Made by a program: the position numbers and the translations under genes
The notes under the pieces: model-generated
Told to the model about the DNA's origin: nothing
The model's input: only the letters and a program-made list of their open reading frames with translations
Database searches by the model: none
Assembly: GCA_963823945.1 (NCBI GenBank)
Contig: CAWGNK010000007.1
Coordinates: 1 to 64,000, forward strand
Reading direction: 5' to 3'
Source of the DNA: Bog-793 sp963823945
GTDB lineage: Bacteria; Actinomycetota; Acidimicrobiia; Acidimicrobiales; Bog-793
DNA: 64,000 bases
Part shown: positions 43,870-53,190 of the stretch, piece after piece
Position numbering within the stretch: the stretch's first letter is position 1
Layout: every line of letters begins with the position of its first letter

Positions 43870-44604
43870 CTAAGGGCGCTTCGTCTTCTTCGGGGTCTCC
43901 GGTTCCCGGGCCGCGTCGTCGGCGGGCCCGGCGGCCGGGGTGACGACGGCCTTTTTCCACGGGCCGACGGCCGCGGCGAGCATTCCCGAGTTCGGCACGT
44001 TGAGGAGGCCCTCGTCGGTCCGCAGGGTCACGTAGGTGAGGTTCATCCCCCGCACGACGCCGTCGAACTGCCCGCCGAGCGCGCCGGAGCGCACCCGGAT
44101 GTGGTCCCCGATGCCGAACGGGTGGGCGAGCAGCAGCACGGCGCCGGCGAAGACGTTGCCGAGCACCTGCTGGGCGGCGATGCCGAGCACGACACCGGTC
44201 AGCACGCCGCCCGCGAGGAGATGGTCGATCGGCACCGAGACGAGGCCGAGGGTGCCGAAGAGCACGATGACGTAGCCGGCGACCGAGGCGATGAGCCGGA
44301 AGACCCGCCCGGTCGCGGGGAGCGTGCGCGAGCCGACGGCGTGGCCGAGCCAGCGGGCGAGGCGGCGCGTCGCGGCGATCCCGGCGACGGCGAAGACGAC
44401 GGTCGCCGTCCAGATGACGACGCGCGGCTCGACCCTGGTGGCGTGGATCCTGCCGAAGATCGAGCCGACGACGAGGGCCGCGACGACGAGGGCCCCGTAG
44501 GCGGCGGACATCAACCCGTTGTGGAGGTGCGGCTCGCCGACCGCCATGCCGGTCTCGCGTCGGGCCGCAGCCGCGCTCGCAGCCCGGGGCCGTTCTGCCA
44601 TCAC
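43870..44604 (-). CDS. MscS-family mechanosensitive channel, short form
   Basis: 244 aa. Four membrane spans, the last a Gly/Ala-rich pore helix (LAGGVLTGVVLGIAAQQVLGN), then the MscS beta domain: VFAGAVLLLAHPFGIGDHIR, GVVRGMNLTYVTLRTDEG, LLNVPNSGML. The typical C-terminal alpha/beta cage is shortened to a Pro/Lys-rich tail. It should release solutes under osmotic downshock. Confidence 0.88.
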   Translation of the reverse strand: MMAERPRAASAAAARRETGMAVGEPHLHNGLMSAAYGALVVAALVVGSIFGRIHATRVEPRVVIWTATVVFAVAGIAATRRLARWLGHAVGSRTLPATGRVFRLIASVAGYVIVLFGTLGLVSVPIDHLLAGGVLTGVVLGIAAQQVLGNVFAGAVLLLAHPFGIGDHIRVRSGALGGQFDGVVRGMNLTYVTLRTDEGLLNVPNSGMLAAAVGPWKKAVVTPAAGPADDAAREPETPKKTKRP

Positions 44605-44741
44605 GGGATCCCGGGGTGCGGCGGGGCGGGTTGGGCGGCCAGGCGCCCGCGGAGGCGATTCACTCCAAGGAGTGTTGCACCCCTTCCCGGCGGTCGCAGG
44701 CCAAGAGGGCGGGGTGCCGAGCGGGACGCGAGACTGGTGCC

Positions 44742-45740
44742 GTGCGCGCCTGGATCGTCGATCGCCCGGGTCCTGTCGGGACGGATCCGCTGCGCCTCGT
44801 CGAGCGCCCCGTCCCCGAGCCGGGTCCGGGCGAGATCCTCGTCAAAGTCGCGGCCTGCGGGGTCTGCCGCACCGACCTCCACCTCGCCGTCGGCGAGCTC
44901 CCGCCCCGCCGGTACGGAGTGACACCGGGCCACGAGGTGGTCGGCACGGTCACGGCCCGGGGAGCCGGTGGTACCCGGTTCGCGCCAGGTGACCGGGTCG
45001 GGATCGCCTGGTTGCGCGGCACGGATGGGACCTGCGAATTCTGCCGGCGCGGCGCCGAGAACCTCTGCCGGGCACCGCTTTTCACCGGCTGGGACGCCGA
45101 CGGCGGCTACGCCGAGTACGCGGCCGTCGACGAGCGCTTCGCCTACCCGATCCCTGCCGGCCTCGGCGACGCCGAGGCGGCGCCGCTCTTGTGCGCCGGG
45201 ATCATCGGTTTCCGGGCGCTGCGCCGGGCCGCGCTCCCGCCGGGCGGCCGGCTCGGCATCTACGGCTTCGGCGCCTCGGCGCACCTGGCGGCGCAGGTGG
45301 CGATGTACGAGGGGGCGACGGTCCACGTGATGACCCGCTCAGCCGAGGCCCGCCGGCTCGCCCTCGAGCTCGGCGCGGCCTCCGCCCAGGGGGCGGCGGA
45401 TCGTCCCCCCGAGCCGCTCGACGCGGCGATCCTGTTCGCGCCCGTCGGCGAGCTCGTCCCCGTCGCGCTCCGGGCCCTCGAGCGGGGGGGGACCCTGGCC
45501 GTGGCGGGGATCTACCTCACCAAGATCCCCTCCATCGTCTATGAGTCGGAGCTTTTCTACGAGAAGAACCTGCGCAGCGTGACGGCGAACACACGGGCCG
45601 ACGGCGAGGAGTTCCTGCGCATCGCCTCGGCGGCCTCGATCCGGGTCGTCGTGACGCCGTATCCGCTGGGGCGGGCCGACGAGGCGCTGCGGGACCTCGC
45701 GGCCGACCGGGTCGAGGGGGCCGCCGTCCTCGTCGTCTGA
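44742..45740 (+). CDS. Zinc-dependent alcohol dehydrogenase (AdhA/CAD2-like)
   Basis: 332 aa from GTG 44742. Catalytic zinc ligands: Cys in ACGVCRTDLHL and His-Glu in PGHEVVG, plus the later Cys in APLLCAGIIGFRAL. Rossmann motif GIYGFGASAHLAAQVA. In the structural-zinc loop (GTDGTCEFCRRGAENLC) the first of the usual four Cys is Asp, so that zinc site may be altered or lost. Probably NAD(P)-linked oxidation of an alcohol or reduction of an aldehyde. Isolated gene. Confidence 0.87.
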   Translation: MRAWIVDRPGPVGTDPLRLVERPVPEPGPGEILVKVAACGVCRTDLHLAVGELPPRRYGVTPGHEVVGTVTARGAGGTRFAPGDRVGIAWLRGTDGTCEFCRRGAENLCRAPLFTGWDADGGYAEYAAVDERFAYPIPAGLGDAEAAPLLCAGIIGFRALRRAALPPGGRLGIYGFGASAHLAAQVAMYEGATVHVMTRSAEARRLALELGAASAQGAADRPPEPLDAAILFAPVGELVPVALRALERGGTLAVAGIYLTKIPSIVYESELFYEKNLRSVTANTRADGEEFLRIASAASIRVVVTPYPLGRADEALRDLAADRVEGAAVLVV

Positions 45741-45757
45741 GGGGCTCCTCGCCTCTC

Positions 45758-46750
45758 CTAGCGGAGGGTCGAGGTCGCGGCGAACACGATCACTGCGAGC
45801 GCGTTGAAGAACGAGTGCGTCGCCATCGACGAGCCGAGCCGGCCGGTGAGGTGCCGCACCACGCCGAGGACGATCCCCGACGCGCCGACGCTGAGCGCCA
45901 GTAGCAGCCCCGCCGTCCCGGGGTCGTTGGCGATGTGCACGGCGCCGAAGACGACCGCCGTCACGGCGATGCCGATCCAGACCCCGAACCGCTCGACGAG
46001 CTGGCCCTGCAGGAGCCCCCGGAAGAAGAGCTCCTCGAACAGCGGCGCGCCGACGCAGGTGAGCAGCACGAGCGCCGTCCAGCCCAGCGCGCCGACGTTC
46101 GTGATCTTGTAGAGGGACTTGTCGGGGTTGCCCGCCGACTTGATGACATGGACGAACGGGACGAGCACGATCGCCGCGAAGCAGCGCGCCGCGAGCGCCG
46201 CCCCGAAGGCGATCGCGAGGTCGACCCAGCGGAACCGCAGGCGGAAGTCCTCGCGCACCCGGCCGGACCCGTAGCGGTGGCTGGTGAGAACGCACGTGCC
46301 GAAAAGCCCCGTCCACAGTCCCGCCTCGGAGATGAGGAGCCCGGCGAGCGTCCCCCCGGGGTGGCCGGTGAGCAGGAACGGCAGGATGAAAAGGAACGAG
46401 AGCCCGAAGGCGCCCGCCAGCCCGACGATCGACAGCGTGAGCGAGCCGAACGACCCGCGCCAGGCCCCTTCGGGGAGGCGGTCGTCGGCCGAGTGGTCCA
46501 CCGTGACGACGTCCTCGCCGTAGGTGCCGGTGAAGACGTGCGTGGTCCAGATCTCCCCGTCCCAGTAGCGGTAGGCGTGCCGGCGGAACGGGTCGCGGTA
46601 CCACCCCGCGCGCTGGCCGTTGGCGGGGGAGGCGGGGGGGCCGCTTGCCCAGAACGGGACGGGATCCTGGCGGGTCCCGCACTTGGGGCAGTAGGCACTT
46701 TCTGCACGCAGAACCGCCCGGCAACGCCGGCAGCGGCGCCCGCTATCCAC
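45758..46750 (-). CDS. CPBP-family membrane protein with N-terminal zinc ribbon and DUF2510-like segment
   Basis: 330 aa from GTG 46750, 2 bp after the upstream gene's stop. N-terminus: CRRCRAVLRAESAYCPKCG zinc ribbon, then AGWYRDPFRRHAYRYWDGEI then WTTHV (a DUF2510-type 'GWYxDP....RYWDG..WT'). Then about eight spans with the CPBP (Abi/CAAX protease-like) motifs FEELFFRGLL (EExxxR), FGAVHI and a late THSFFNAL. Such proteins are intramembrane proteases or bacteriocin self-protection factors. Partner gene: the RDD protein, which also carries a zinc ribbon. Confidence 0.85.
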   Translation of the reverse strand: MDSGRRCRRCRAVLRAESAYCPKCGTRQDPVPFWASGPPASPANGQRAGWYRDPFRRHAYRYWDGEIWTTHVFTGTYGEDVVTVDHSADDRLPEGAWRGSFGSLTLSIVGLAGAFGLSFLFILPFLLTGHPGGTLAGLLISEAGLWTGLFGTCVLTSHRYGSGRVREDFRLRFRWVDLAIAFGAALAARCFAAIVLVPFVHVIKSAGNPDKSLYKITNVGALGWTALVLLTCVGAPLFEELFFRGLLQGQLVERFGVWIGIAVTAVVFGAVHIANDPGTAGLLLALSVGASGIVLGVVRHLTGRLGSSMATHSFFNALAVIVFAATSTLR

Positions 46751-46752
46751 GG

Positions 46753-47640
46753 TCAGTTCAGCCGGATGACGACGGAGCGGGCCGCCTTGTCGGCGATGGA
46801 CTGGCGTCGGCCGTCCCAGAGGGGGAACAGATCGTTGATCAGTCCCGGGACGATCAGCGCGGAGTAGAGGATGGTCCGGATGAGCCAACGCAGCACGCCC
46901 CGCCCCATCCCGATGGTCCGGCCCGTGTCGACGTCGCGCACCGCGATCCGGGGCGCGTGGTTCCCCGGCGTCTGGCCGCTGCCGCGGCCGTTCAGGAGCG
47001 AGAAATAGATCCCCAAGATGGCCAGGTCGGCGATCCACCTCGCCAGGCTCGCCCTGCCTTCCAGGGACTTGACCGACTGGAACTGGTTGTTGATGATCGC
47101 GACGTGCCAGGTGCCGAAGTTCTGGGTGAGGATGATGTTGAGCACGATCAACGGAATGGCAAGGATGAGACAGTCGAGCAGCATCGAGCCGAAGCGCTGC
47201 CACCACCCGGCGAGCGGTGCCCCGAACGGGGCGAGCGGCTCGCCGGGCTTCGTCAGGTAACCGGGCCCGGTGGACGCCATGGGATAGGCCCCGTAGGCCG
47301 GGGGAGCCCCGTAGGCCGGGGGAGCCCCGTAGGCCGGGGGAGCCCCGTAGGCCGGGGGAGCCCCGTAGGCCGGGGGAGCCCCGTAGGGGGGAGGTGCGTC
47401 GGGGGCAAGCGGCGAGCTGGTCGGACTCCACGGGTCCCGGGGGAAGGGAGGCGGAGGTGCCGCGGCGCCCGGACCCGGCGTCGCTGCGGGTCCGACATAC
47501 GGCGGGGCCTGGGAAGGCGCCTCCTGTGCAGGCGGCGCGTCGGCGGCCGACGGACCGGTGCCCGTGTGCAACGGCTTGCCGCAGTGTTGGCAGAAGCGGT
47601 CGCCGGAGTCGGCTCCGGTGCCGCAGGCAGGACAGAACAT
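46753..47640 (-). CDS. RDD-family membrane protein with zinc ribbon and Pro-rich repeat linker
   Basis: 295 aa from ATG 47640 (AGGGGGG upstream). Zinc ribbon MFCPACGTGADSGDRFCQHCG, then a disordered Pro-rich linker with five or six PPAYGA repeats coded by an 18-bp tandem repeat, then an RDD domain (AGWWQRFGSMLLDCLILAIP, GQTPGNHAPRIAVRD, GVLRWLIRTILYSA) with three or four spans. The function of RDD proteins is uncertain; some are transport-related. It is co-transcribed with the CPBP gene. Confidence 0.85.
   Translation of the reverse strand: MFCPACGTGADSGDRFCQHCGKPLHTGTGPSAADAPPAQEAPSQAPPYVGPAATPGPGAAAPPPPFPRDPWSPTSSPLAPDAPPPYGAPPAYGAPPAYGAPPAYGAPPAYGAPPAYGAYPMASTGPGYLTKPGEPLAPFGAPLAGWWQRFGSMLLDCLILAIPLIVLNIILTQNFGTWHVAIINNQFQSVKSLEGRASLARWIADLAILGIYFSLLNGRGSGQTPGNHAPRIAVRDVDTGRTIGMGRGVLRWLIRTILYSALIVPGLINDLFPLWDGRRQSIADKAARSVVIRLN
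47291..47386 (-). repeat. 18-bp tandem repeat (about 5.3 copies) coding PPAYGA
   Basis: CCGTAGGCCGGGGGAGCC is repeated without change five times, then partly. It is in frame (6 codons), so copy changes alter linker length without breaking the gene. Confidence 0.92.
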
Positions 47641-47809
47641 CGGTGCCCCCCTTCTCCCTCGGGCGCGTCGGTACCGAGACGACTTGTCTGGCACATTACT
47701 GACGCGATCGCCCACTGTTCTGGAACCGCGAACGCGGCCCGGTGGACGAGCGTGGTCGAAGTGGCAGGGCGACGCCGCACCGGTGGCCGGCGCGACGTCG
47801 GCCGCGCAG

Positions 47810-48403
47810 TCAGGGCGTCGCGGCGGCCGGCCCGGTCTCGAACGAGAAGGGCGGATAGGACTCGACGAGCGAGGCGAGGTAGCCGAGCAGCCGGGCCTGC
47901 CAGCGGATGACGCCGCGCTGGAAGTTCCAGAGCCCTTCCGGATAGCGCTCGCCAATGAGGATGGAAACGGCCGCGATGATCCAGACGAGCCAGCTGACGA
48001 CGCCGATGAGCGCGAGGACGATCGCGCTGGGGATCGCCTTCACGATCCGCCAGAGAGCCGAGCCGACCGTGGGGGATCCCGTCCGGGTGATCCCGAAGGC
48101 GATGTTCTGGTGGCCTAGCCCCGGCAGTTCGTCGGTCAACAGCGCGACGTAGGCGAGGAAGCCGACGATGAAGGCGAGCACCTTCGTCATGGTTTCGCCG
48201 TTCTCGGCGAGGTAGCGGTCACCGCTCTTCTGGGCGATGAGGATCGCGGCGACGACTGGCAGGCCGAGGTAGATGAGGCCGAACCCGTCGCCGGACCCGG
48301 CGACCGACGACACCAGAATCACTAGGAGGATCCGGAGGAACACGTGGGCGCGGCCCATCTTCTCGGGACGCGCGACATCGAACATCACCGGGTAGGCGGC
48401 CAA
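47810..48403 (-). CDS. DUF4389-domain membrane protein
   Basis: 197 aa. Three or four membrane spans (HVFLRILLVILVSSVAGSGD region, VLAFIVGFLAYVALL, AIVLALIGVVSWLVWIIAAV). It ends with the DUF4389 hallmark WNFQRGVIRWQARLLGYLAS then LVESYPPFSF. Function unknown; the family is widespread in actinobacteria. Confidence 0.8.
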   Translation of the reverse strand: MAAYPVMFDVARPEKMGRAHVFLRILLVILVSSVAGSGDGFGLIYLGLPVVAAILIAQKSGDRYLAENGETMTKVLAFIVGFLAYVALLTDELPGLGHQNIAFGITRTGSPTVGSALWRIVKAIPSAIVLALIGVVSWLVWIIAAVSILIGERYPEGLWNFQRGVIRWQARLLGYLASLVESYPPFSFETGPAAATP

Positions 48404-48708
48404 GGGTCAGGGTCCTTCCAGCTGGCCGGCGACGGTCTTCGCCCACGAGCGCAGGTGCGCGGGGTCCAGCCCGTCGCTGGAGCGGCGCTTCGCCATCCTC
48501 GAGGCGGTGCGACCGGTAGTGTCCGGGGCACCGAAGGTCGCGTGGCCGCGGGCCGCGACCCTGTCCGTGCGCGCGCTGGCCCCCTTCACCGGCGGGATCT
48601 CCTTTGTCGTGGCGGAGCTGGTGAGTGACCCGCCCGAGAGAAGGCAAGTCGGGAATCTGCGGGTCGGTCGACGACATGATCGCGCGCGACGCATCCGGAC
48701 GTGTTTGC

Positions 48709-49260
48709 TCAGTGCGCCTGGGCCGACTTGAGGATCTTGGCTGTCGTGGGAAAGAAGCGGGTGGTCAGCCGACTGTGCAGCGTCCTGGCGAGGAAGCTCT
48801 CGGAATCGGGGGGTCTGCCGCCGACGAGGTGCCAGATGAGGAAGGCCTCGTAGGTCGTCATGTCGACGATCTCCACGTCTTTCTTGGCCGAACCGAACGG
48901 CAGGTCCAATCGCGCCAGTGGTTCGGCGGCGAACACGACGCAGAGCCGGATGTCAGGGGTGACGACGACGTCCCGGAAGGGGTCGCGGGCTACCACTTGC
49001 GCGAGCTCCGGGACGGTGCGCAGGAAGACGGGGACCTCGTAGCCGAGGTTGCGCGCCAGGTGCCCCTCGATGCGCGCCGCGAGGCCCGCCCGCTCGCCCG
49101 GTGGGCAGGCGAAGAAGACGTTGCCGCTCTGGATGTACGACCGCACGTCGGCGAGCCCGAGCTCGCGGAACAGCCCGCGCAGCGCCTCCATGCGTACGGT
49201 GTGGCCGCCGACGTTGATGCCGCGCAGCAGCGCGATGTACTCGATGTCCTCGCTGGCCAT
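48709..49260 (-). CDS. DUF1697 family protein
   Basis: 183 aa. The whole length fits DUF1697: YIALLRGINVGGHTVRMEAL, LGLADVRSYIQSGNVFFAC, VPVFLRTVPELAQVVARDPF, then the late ARTLHSRLTTRFFPTTAKIL. Cytosolic and compact; biochemical function is not known. The gap 48404-48708 upstream of the next gene shows only a weak short frame. Confidence 0.87.
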   Translation of the reverse strand: MASEDIEYIALLRGINVGGHTVRMEALRGLFRELGLADVRSYIQSGNVFFACPPGERAGLAARIEGHLARNLGYEVPVFLRTVPELAQVVARDPFRDVVVTPDIRLCVVFAAEPLARLDLPFGSAKKDVEIVDMTTYEAFLIWHLVGGRPPDSESFLARTLHSRLTTRFFPTTAKILKSAQAH

Positions 49261-49326
49261 GCCGGTCCTCCGGGAATCCGAATCTAACGGCGCGATTCGC
49301 CGCCGGACGGACCGCCCGTCGGCGTG

Positions 49327-49974
49327 TCAGGCGCGCGCCTCCTGGCAGATCGACCAGTGGAGCAGCCGGGGCGGCACGCCGATCCGTGTCGCCGCCGAAA
49401 CCGTCGCCGCCGCGACGTCGGCGTCGCTCGCCCGGCGCCCGATCGCGGCCTCGACGAAGGCGTGAAGACGTGCGTCGGGCTTCAGGGTCTCGCCGCCGAG
49501 CCGCATGACGAGCCAGCCATAGACGGCCGGCCCGAGTCCATAGGTGCGGTTCCCGGCGCTGTACCGGACCCGTCCCTCGAAGTCCCGTTTGAACTCACTC
49601 GCCTCCGCCCAGGCCCTGAGTCCCGCGAGATCGGTCACCGCCTCGTCGCGCAGGAACCGGACGAGGGCGCGTAGCAATCCGACCCGGGTCCACATCCGGT
49701 AGCCGAAGAGCACCTCGGCGAGCTCCTCGTTCCCGTGGCGCGTGTCGGGGTAGTCGGCGAACAGCCCCTCGAAATCGTCGAGCGTCGACACCCGGCGTGC
49801 CCTGTTGGCCTGGAAATGGTCGAGGGCGCGCTTGACCGCCGTCGCGTGCATCTGGAAGTCGACGACCGTCGTGGCGAGGCACGTCCCGAGGTCGTCGTCG
49901 ACGCGGGCATCCTTGGCAAGGCGGACCTTGGCTGCGGCGCGATCGACGAGCCGGAGTTCGGTGTCGGAGAGCAT
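49327..49974 (-). CDS. Uncharacterised protein, weakly HhH-GPD-like
   Basis: 215 aa from ATG 49974 (start uncertain; a longer form begins at 50019). All-helical. The C-terminal half has RTYGLGPAVYGWLVMRLGG then ETLKPDARLHAFVEAAIGRR, which resembles the 'G.g.k.A..fL...g.....D.hV.r.l' part of HhH-GPD DNA glycosylases, but no catalytic Lys/Asp can be assigned confidently. Not recognised beyond that. Confidence 0.5.
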   Translation of the reverse strand: MLSDTELRLVDRAAAKVRLAKDARVDDDLGTCLATTVVDFQMHATAVKRALDHFQANRARRVSTLDDFEGLFADYPDTRHGNEELAEVLFGYRMWTRVGLLRALVRFLRDEAVTDLAGLRAWAEASEFKRDFEGRVRYSAGNRTYGLGPAVYGWLVMRLGGETLKPDARLHAFVEAAIGRRASDADVAAATVSAATRIGVPPRLLHWSICQEARA

Positions 49975-50071
49975 GGCGAAGGATACGGGAGACGGCCGGC
50001 ACCAAGGGCTGCGCGACACGCCGATGCGTTCGGAGTGCTCCCGCCCGAGGGGCTGGACGGCGGGCGGGACC

Positions 50072-51922
50072 TCAGGCCTTGACGAGGGAGCGTGCCGCCT
50101 CGGCGATGTGGCCAGCCGAGATGCCGGCCGCCTTGAGGAGCTCGGCCGACGTCCCGGACTGCGAAAGCCCGCGCACCGCGAGGTGCACGAGGCGCGGCAC
50201 CGCCCCGGCCGCGACGAGGGCCGAGAGAACAGCCTCGCCGAGTCCGCCGGCGGGGTAGTGGTCCTCGGTGACGACGATCCGCCCGCCCGTGGCCCCGCAC
50301 GAGGCGACGAGCGTCGCCGTGTCGAGGGGCTTCACCGAGTAGCAGTCGACGACGCGGGCCGCGATGCCCTCGGTGGCGAGAAGTTCGCACGCGGCGAGGC
50401 TCTCGTGGAGCGTCACGCCTGCCCCGACGAGCGTCACCGCGTCGGCGTCGCTCTCGCGCACGACCTTGGCGCCGCCGATCGGGAATTCCTCGTCGGGCCC
50501 GTAGATGACGGGATAGGCGCCGCGGGTCGTCCGGAGGTAGGAGACGCCCTCGCAGTCGGCCATCGCGATCGTGAGGGCGGCGGCCGAGGTCGCGTCGGCG
50601 GGGTACAGGACGGTCGAGCCGTTGACCGCCCGCATCACGGCGAGGTCCTCGAGCGCCATCTGCGAGGGCCCGTCGGCGCCGATCTCGACGCCGGCGTGCG
50701 ACCCGGCGAGCCGGATCGACACCTCGGAGACCCCCGACATCCGCAGGAAGTCGGCGGCGCGCGACACGAAGGCGCCGAAGGTCGCGGCAAAGGGGACGTA
50801 GCCGCGCACCGCGAGGCCGGAGGCGGCGGCGACCATCAGTTGTTCGGAGATGAAGGCTTGGAAGTACCGCTCGGGGGCGACCGCGAAGAACAGCTCGGAG
50901 CACGTCGAGTTGCCGACCTCGGCGTCGAGCACGACGACCTCGGGGCGCGCGGCGAGGGCGACGAGGCCGTCGCCCCAGGCCCTGCGGGTCGCGATCTTCT
51001 CGCCGAGGGCGTAGTGGGGGCGTGCGACCCGAGCGTGCGGGTCCGGCGTGACGGCCGGGGTCCCGGCCCCGGGCAGGGGCGAGGAGACGACGAGCGAGGA
51101 CGGGCCGCCGAGCGCGGCGATCGCACGCTCCGCGAGGTCGGCGGGGAGCGCCAGGCCGTGCCAGCCGTTCTTGTCCTCGATCTCGGGCACCCCCTTGCCC
51201 TTCACCGTCCGGGCGAGGACGACCGCCGGCCGGTGGCTGTCGCGGGCCTCCGCGAGGGCGGCGTCGATCGCGGCGAGGTCGTGCCCGTCGACCTCGATCG
51301 GGTGGCAGCCGAAGGCGGCGACGCGGGCCGCGTAGGCGTCAAGGTCCCAGCCGAACTCGGTCGGACCGCGCTGCCCCAGCCGGTTGACGTCGACGATCGC
51401 CGTGAAGTTGTCGAGCTCGTAGTAGGCGGCCTTGTCGAAGGCCTCCCAGACCGAGCCCTCGGCGAGCTCGCCGTCCCCGCAGAGCACCCACGCCCGGTAG
51501 GGGAGCTTGTCGAGGAACTTCCCGGCGAGGGCGACGCCCACGGCGGCGGCGACGCCGAGCCCCAGTGATCCCGTGGCGAGGTCGACCCAAGGCAGCGCCG
51601 GCGTCGGGTGGCCCTGCAGGCGTGCGCCGAAGCGGCGGTATGTCGAGATGAGCTCACCCTCGCCGATGACGCCGACGGCCCGGAAGACCGAATAGAGGAG
51701 CGGCGAGGCGTGGCCCTTCGAGAAGATGAGGTGATCGTTCTCGGGGCGCTCCGGATCCGCCCAGTCGTAGCGGAGGTGGCGGGCAACGAGCACGGCGAGC
51801 AGGTCGGCGGCCGACAGGGACGAGGTCGGGTGGCCCGAGCCGGCCGCCGTCGAGCAGCGGATCGAGTCGACGCGGAGCTGACTCGCGAGATCGGCGATCA
51901 TCTTCAGGTCATCTGTTGGCAT
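50072..51922 (-). CDS. tkt: Transketolase
   Basis: 616 aa from ATG 51922 (an ATG eight codons upstream is less likely). Thiamine-diphosphate enzyme: SIRCSTAAGSGHPTSSLSAA at the start, GHPTPALPWVDLATGSLGLG, the ThDP motif GDGELAEGSVWEAFDKAAYY ending at NFTAIVDVNRLGQ, the pyrimidine domain SEQLMVAAASGLAVRGYVPF, and a C-terminal domain. The length fits the short single-chain (animal/actinobacterial type) form. It moves two-carbon units in the pentose phosphate pathway. Confidence 0.92.
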   Translation of the reverse strand: MPTDDLKMIADLASQLRVDSIRCSTAAGSGHPTSSLSAADLLAVLVARHLRYDWADPERPENDHLIFSKGHASPLLYSVFRAVGVIGEGELISTYRRFGARLQGHPTPALPWVDLATGSLGLGVAAAVGVALAGKFLDKLPYRAWVLCGDGELAEGSVWEAFDKAAYYELDNFTAIVDVNRLGQRGPTEFGWDLDAYAARVAAFGCHPIEVDGHDLAAIDAALAEARDSHRPAVVLARTVKGKGVPEIEDKNGWHGLALPADLAERAIAALGGPSSLVVSSPLPGAGTPAVTPDPHARVARPHYALGEKIATRRAWGDGLVALAARPEVVVLDAEVGNSTCSELFFAVAPERYFQAFISEQLMVAAASGLAVRGYVPFAATFGAFVSRAADFLRMSGVSEVSIRLAGSHAGVEIGADGPSQMALEDLAVMRAVNGSTVLYPADATSAAALTIAMADCEGVSYLRTTRGAYPVIYGPDEEFPIGGAKVVRESDADAVTLVGAGVTLHESLAACELLATEGIAARVVDCYSVKPLDTATLVASCGATGGRIVVTEDHYPAGGLGEAVLSALVAAGAVPRLVHLAVRGLSQSGTSAELLKAAGISAGHIAEAARSLVKA

Positions 51923-52001
51923 GGTTGACCTCGACGAACTCGACACGACGGCGGTGAGAGCCCTCGTAGGCTACCGCCGGGTGCGGGCGGGAATCCGCTG
52001 T

Positions 52002-52478
52002 TCAGTGCGCAGTCGCGGCGAGGTCCTTCCCCATGCAGATGCTGACCAGGGAGTCGGCGTAAGGACCGAACTTCTCGATCTCCCCGTACCCCGCGTGCCG
52101 GTAGAGGGCGAGCCCGTCGGGTGAGTGGATCCCCGTCTCGAGCACGATCCGGCTCGCGCCGAGCGAGCGCGCCTCGGACTCGAGGAAGGCGAGCACGGCC
52201 GAGGCGATTCCCCGCTGGCGGCAAGCGGGCGTGACGTACAAGCGCTTTAGCTCCGCGAGACCCTCTGCGATCAGCCGGACGGCCCCGCACCCGACGTCGA
52301 CACCGCCCTCGGACGCCACCACGAAGGCGCCGCGCCCCGGCACCACCTCCTCCGCGGTGAGATCGAAGTGGCAGTCGACCGGATTGGGGTAACGACCACG
52401 CAGTTCCGTATTGAGGGCGGTGATGAGCCCGATCGCCGCGGGGCTCGACAACCGCTCGCGGCGGATCTGGGTCGGCAC
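52002..52478 (-). CDS. GNAT-family N-acetyltransferase
   Basis: 158 aa. Acetyl-CoA-binding motif A: LKRLYVTPACRQRGIASAVL (Q/RxxGxA form), followed by FLESEARSLGASRIVLETG and GLALYRHAGYGEIEKFGPYA. A single complete GNAT domain. Substrate unknown. Confidence 0.88.
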   Translation of the reverse strand: MPTQIRRERLSSPAAIGLITALNTELRGRYPNPVDCHFDLTAEEVVPGRGAFVVASEGGVDVGCGAVRLIAEGLAELKRLYVTPACRQRGIASAVLAFLESEARSLGASRIVLETGIHSPDGLALYRHAGYGEIEKFGPYADSLVSICMGKDLAATAH

Positions 52479-52512
52479 CGCTCGGGCCCGGATGCTCGGG
52501 GCCGGCGCCCGG

Positions 52513-53190
52513 TCAGGGTGTCGCGCGGACCGGGGATTGGTACGGCGCGCCCTGCCTCGGCCCGTTCGTCGACGCCGTTCCCCGGTCCTGGTTGGAAAGC
52601 AGTGACTTGAGGGACGCGACCATCACCCGTGTCGCTGCCGCCGGAGACCGGCCGAGCGAGGCGCGCAGATACTCCCAGGTCGGCCACGAAGTGACGAGGT
52701 CGACCGCATCGGTCATGACGCGCGTCGCGTCCCCCGAGCGCCGCAGCTCGGGAGCGAAGGTGTCGATCACGTGGTCCCGACGGGTACGGGTGCAATAGGC
52801 GATGCCTTCGGCCATTTCGGGCGAGCTCTGCTCGTCGAACATCGTCGCCCGCCGGATCGGCGTGAGGGCCTCGAAGAGCCTGCGACACTGGTTGGCGATC
52901 ACCTCGATGCGCTCGCCGAGGTCGCCGCCGGTGTCGATCGGCTTGAGAATCTCGGCGTGCCGGCGCATCTGCAGGTCGAGCGCGAGGCGGCGCAGCGCCT
53001 CGACATCCTCGAAGTGGTGGTAGACGGTGCGGAGCGCGACCCCAGCGCGCGTCGCGACCTCCTGCGCGGTCGGGCGCACCGTGCCCTCGTCGACGAGATC
53101 GAGCAGCGCCTCGATGACCTTGAGACGAGTCCGCTCGCCGCGCGCGCGTCGCCCGTCAACCGGACAAACCCCGACGTTCCCCATCACCAT
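52513..53190 (-). CDS. TetR-family transcriptional regulator
   Basis: 225 aa from ATG 53190 (GAGGGGTGG upstream). HTH: RLKVIEALLDLVDEGTVRPT then AQEVATRAGVALRTVYHHFE, DVEALRRLAL. The C-terminal domain is helical and unassigned. No gene next to it is an obvious target; GNAT lies downstream on the same strand. Confidence 0.87.
   Translation of the reverse strand: MVMGNVGVCPVDGRRARGERTRLKVIEALLDLVDEGTVRPTAQEVATRAGVALRTVYHHFEDVEALRRLALDLQMRRHAEILKPIDTGGDLGERIEVIANQCRRLFEALTPIRRATMFDEQSSPEMAEGIAYCTRTRRDHVIDTFAPELRRSGDATRVMTDAVDLVTSWPTWEYLRASLGRSPAAATRVMVASLKSLLSNQDRGTASTNGPRQGAPYQSPVRATP

Noticed and set aside
47281..47390. Tandem 18-bp repeats considered as a CRISPR array
   Set aside because: Units are contiguous without spacers and code for PPAYGA in frame.
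48407..48694. Minus-strand frame of 95 aa before the DUF4389 gene
   Set aside because: No recognisable domain and no good start; possibly a short protein from an internal ATG, but unsupported.
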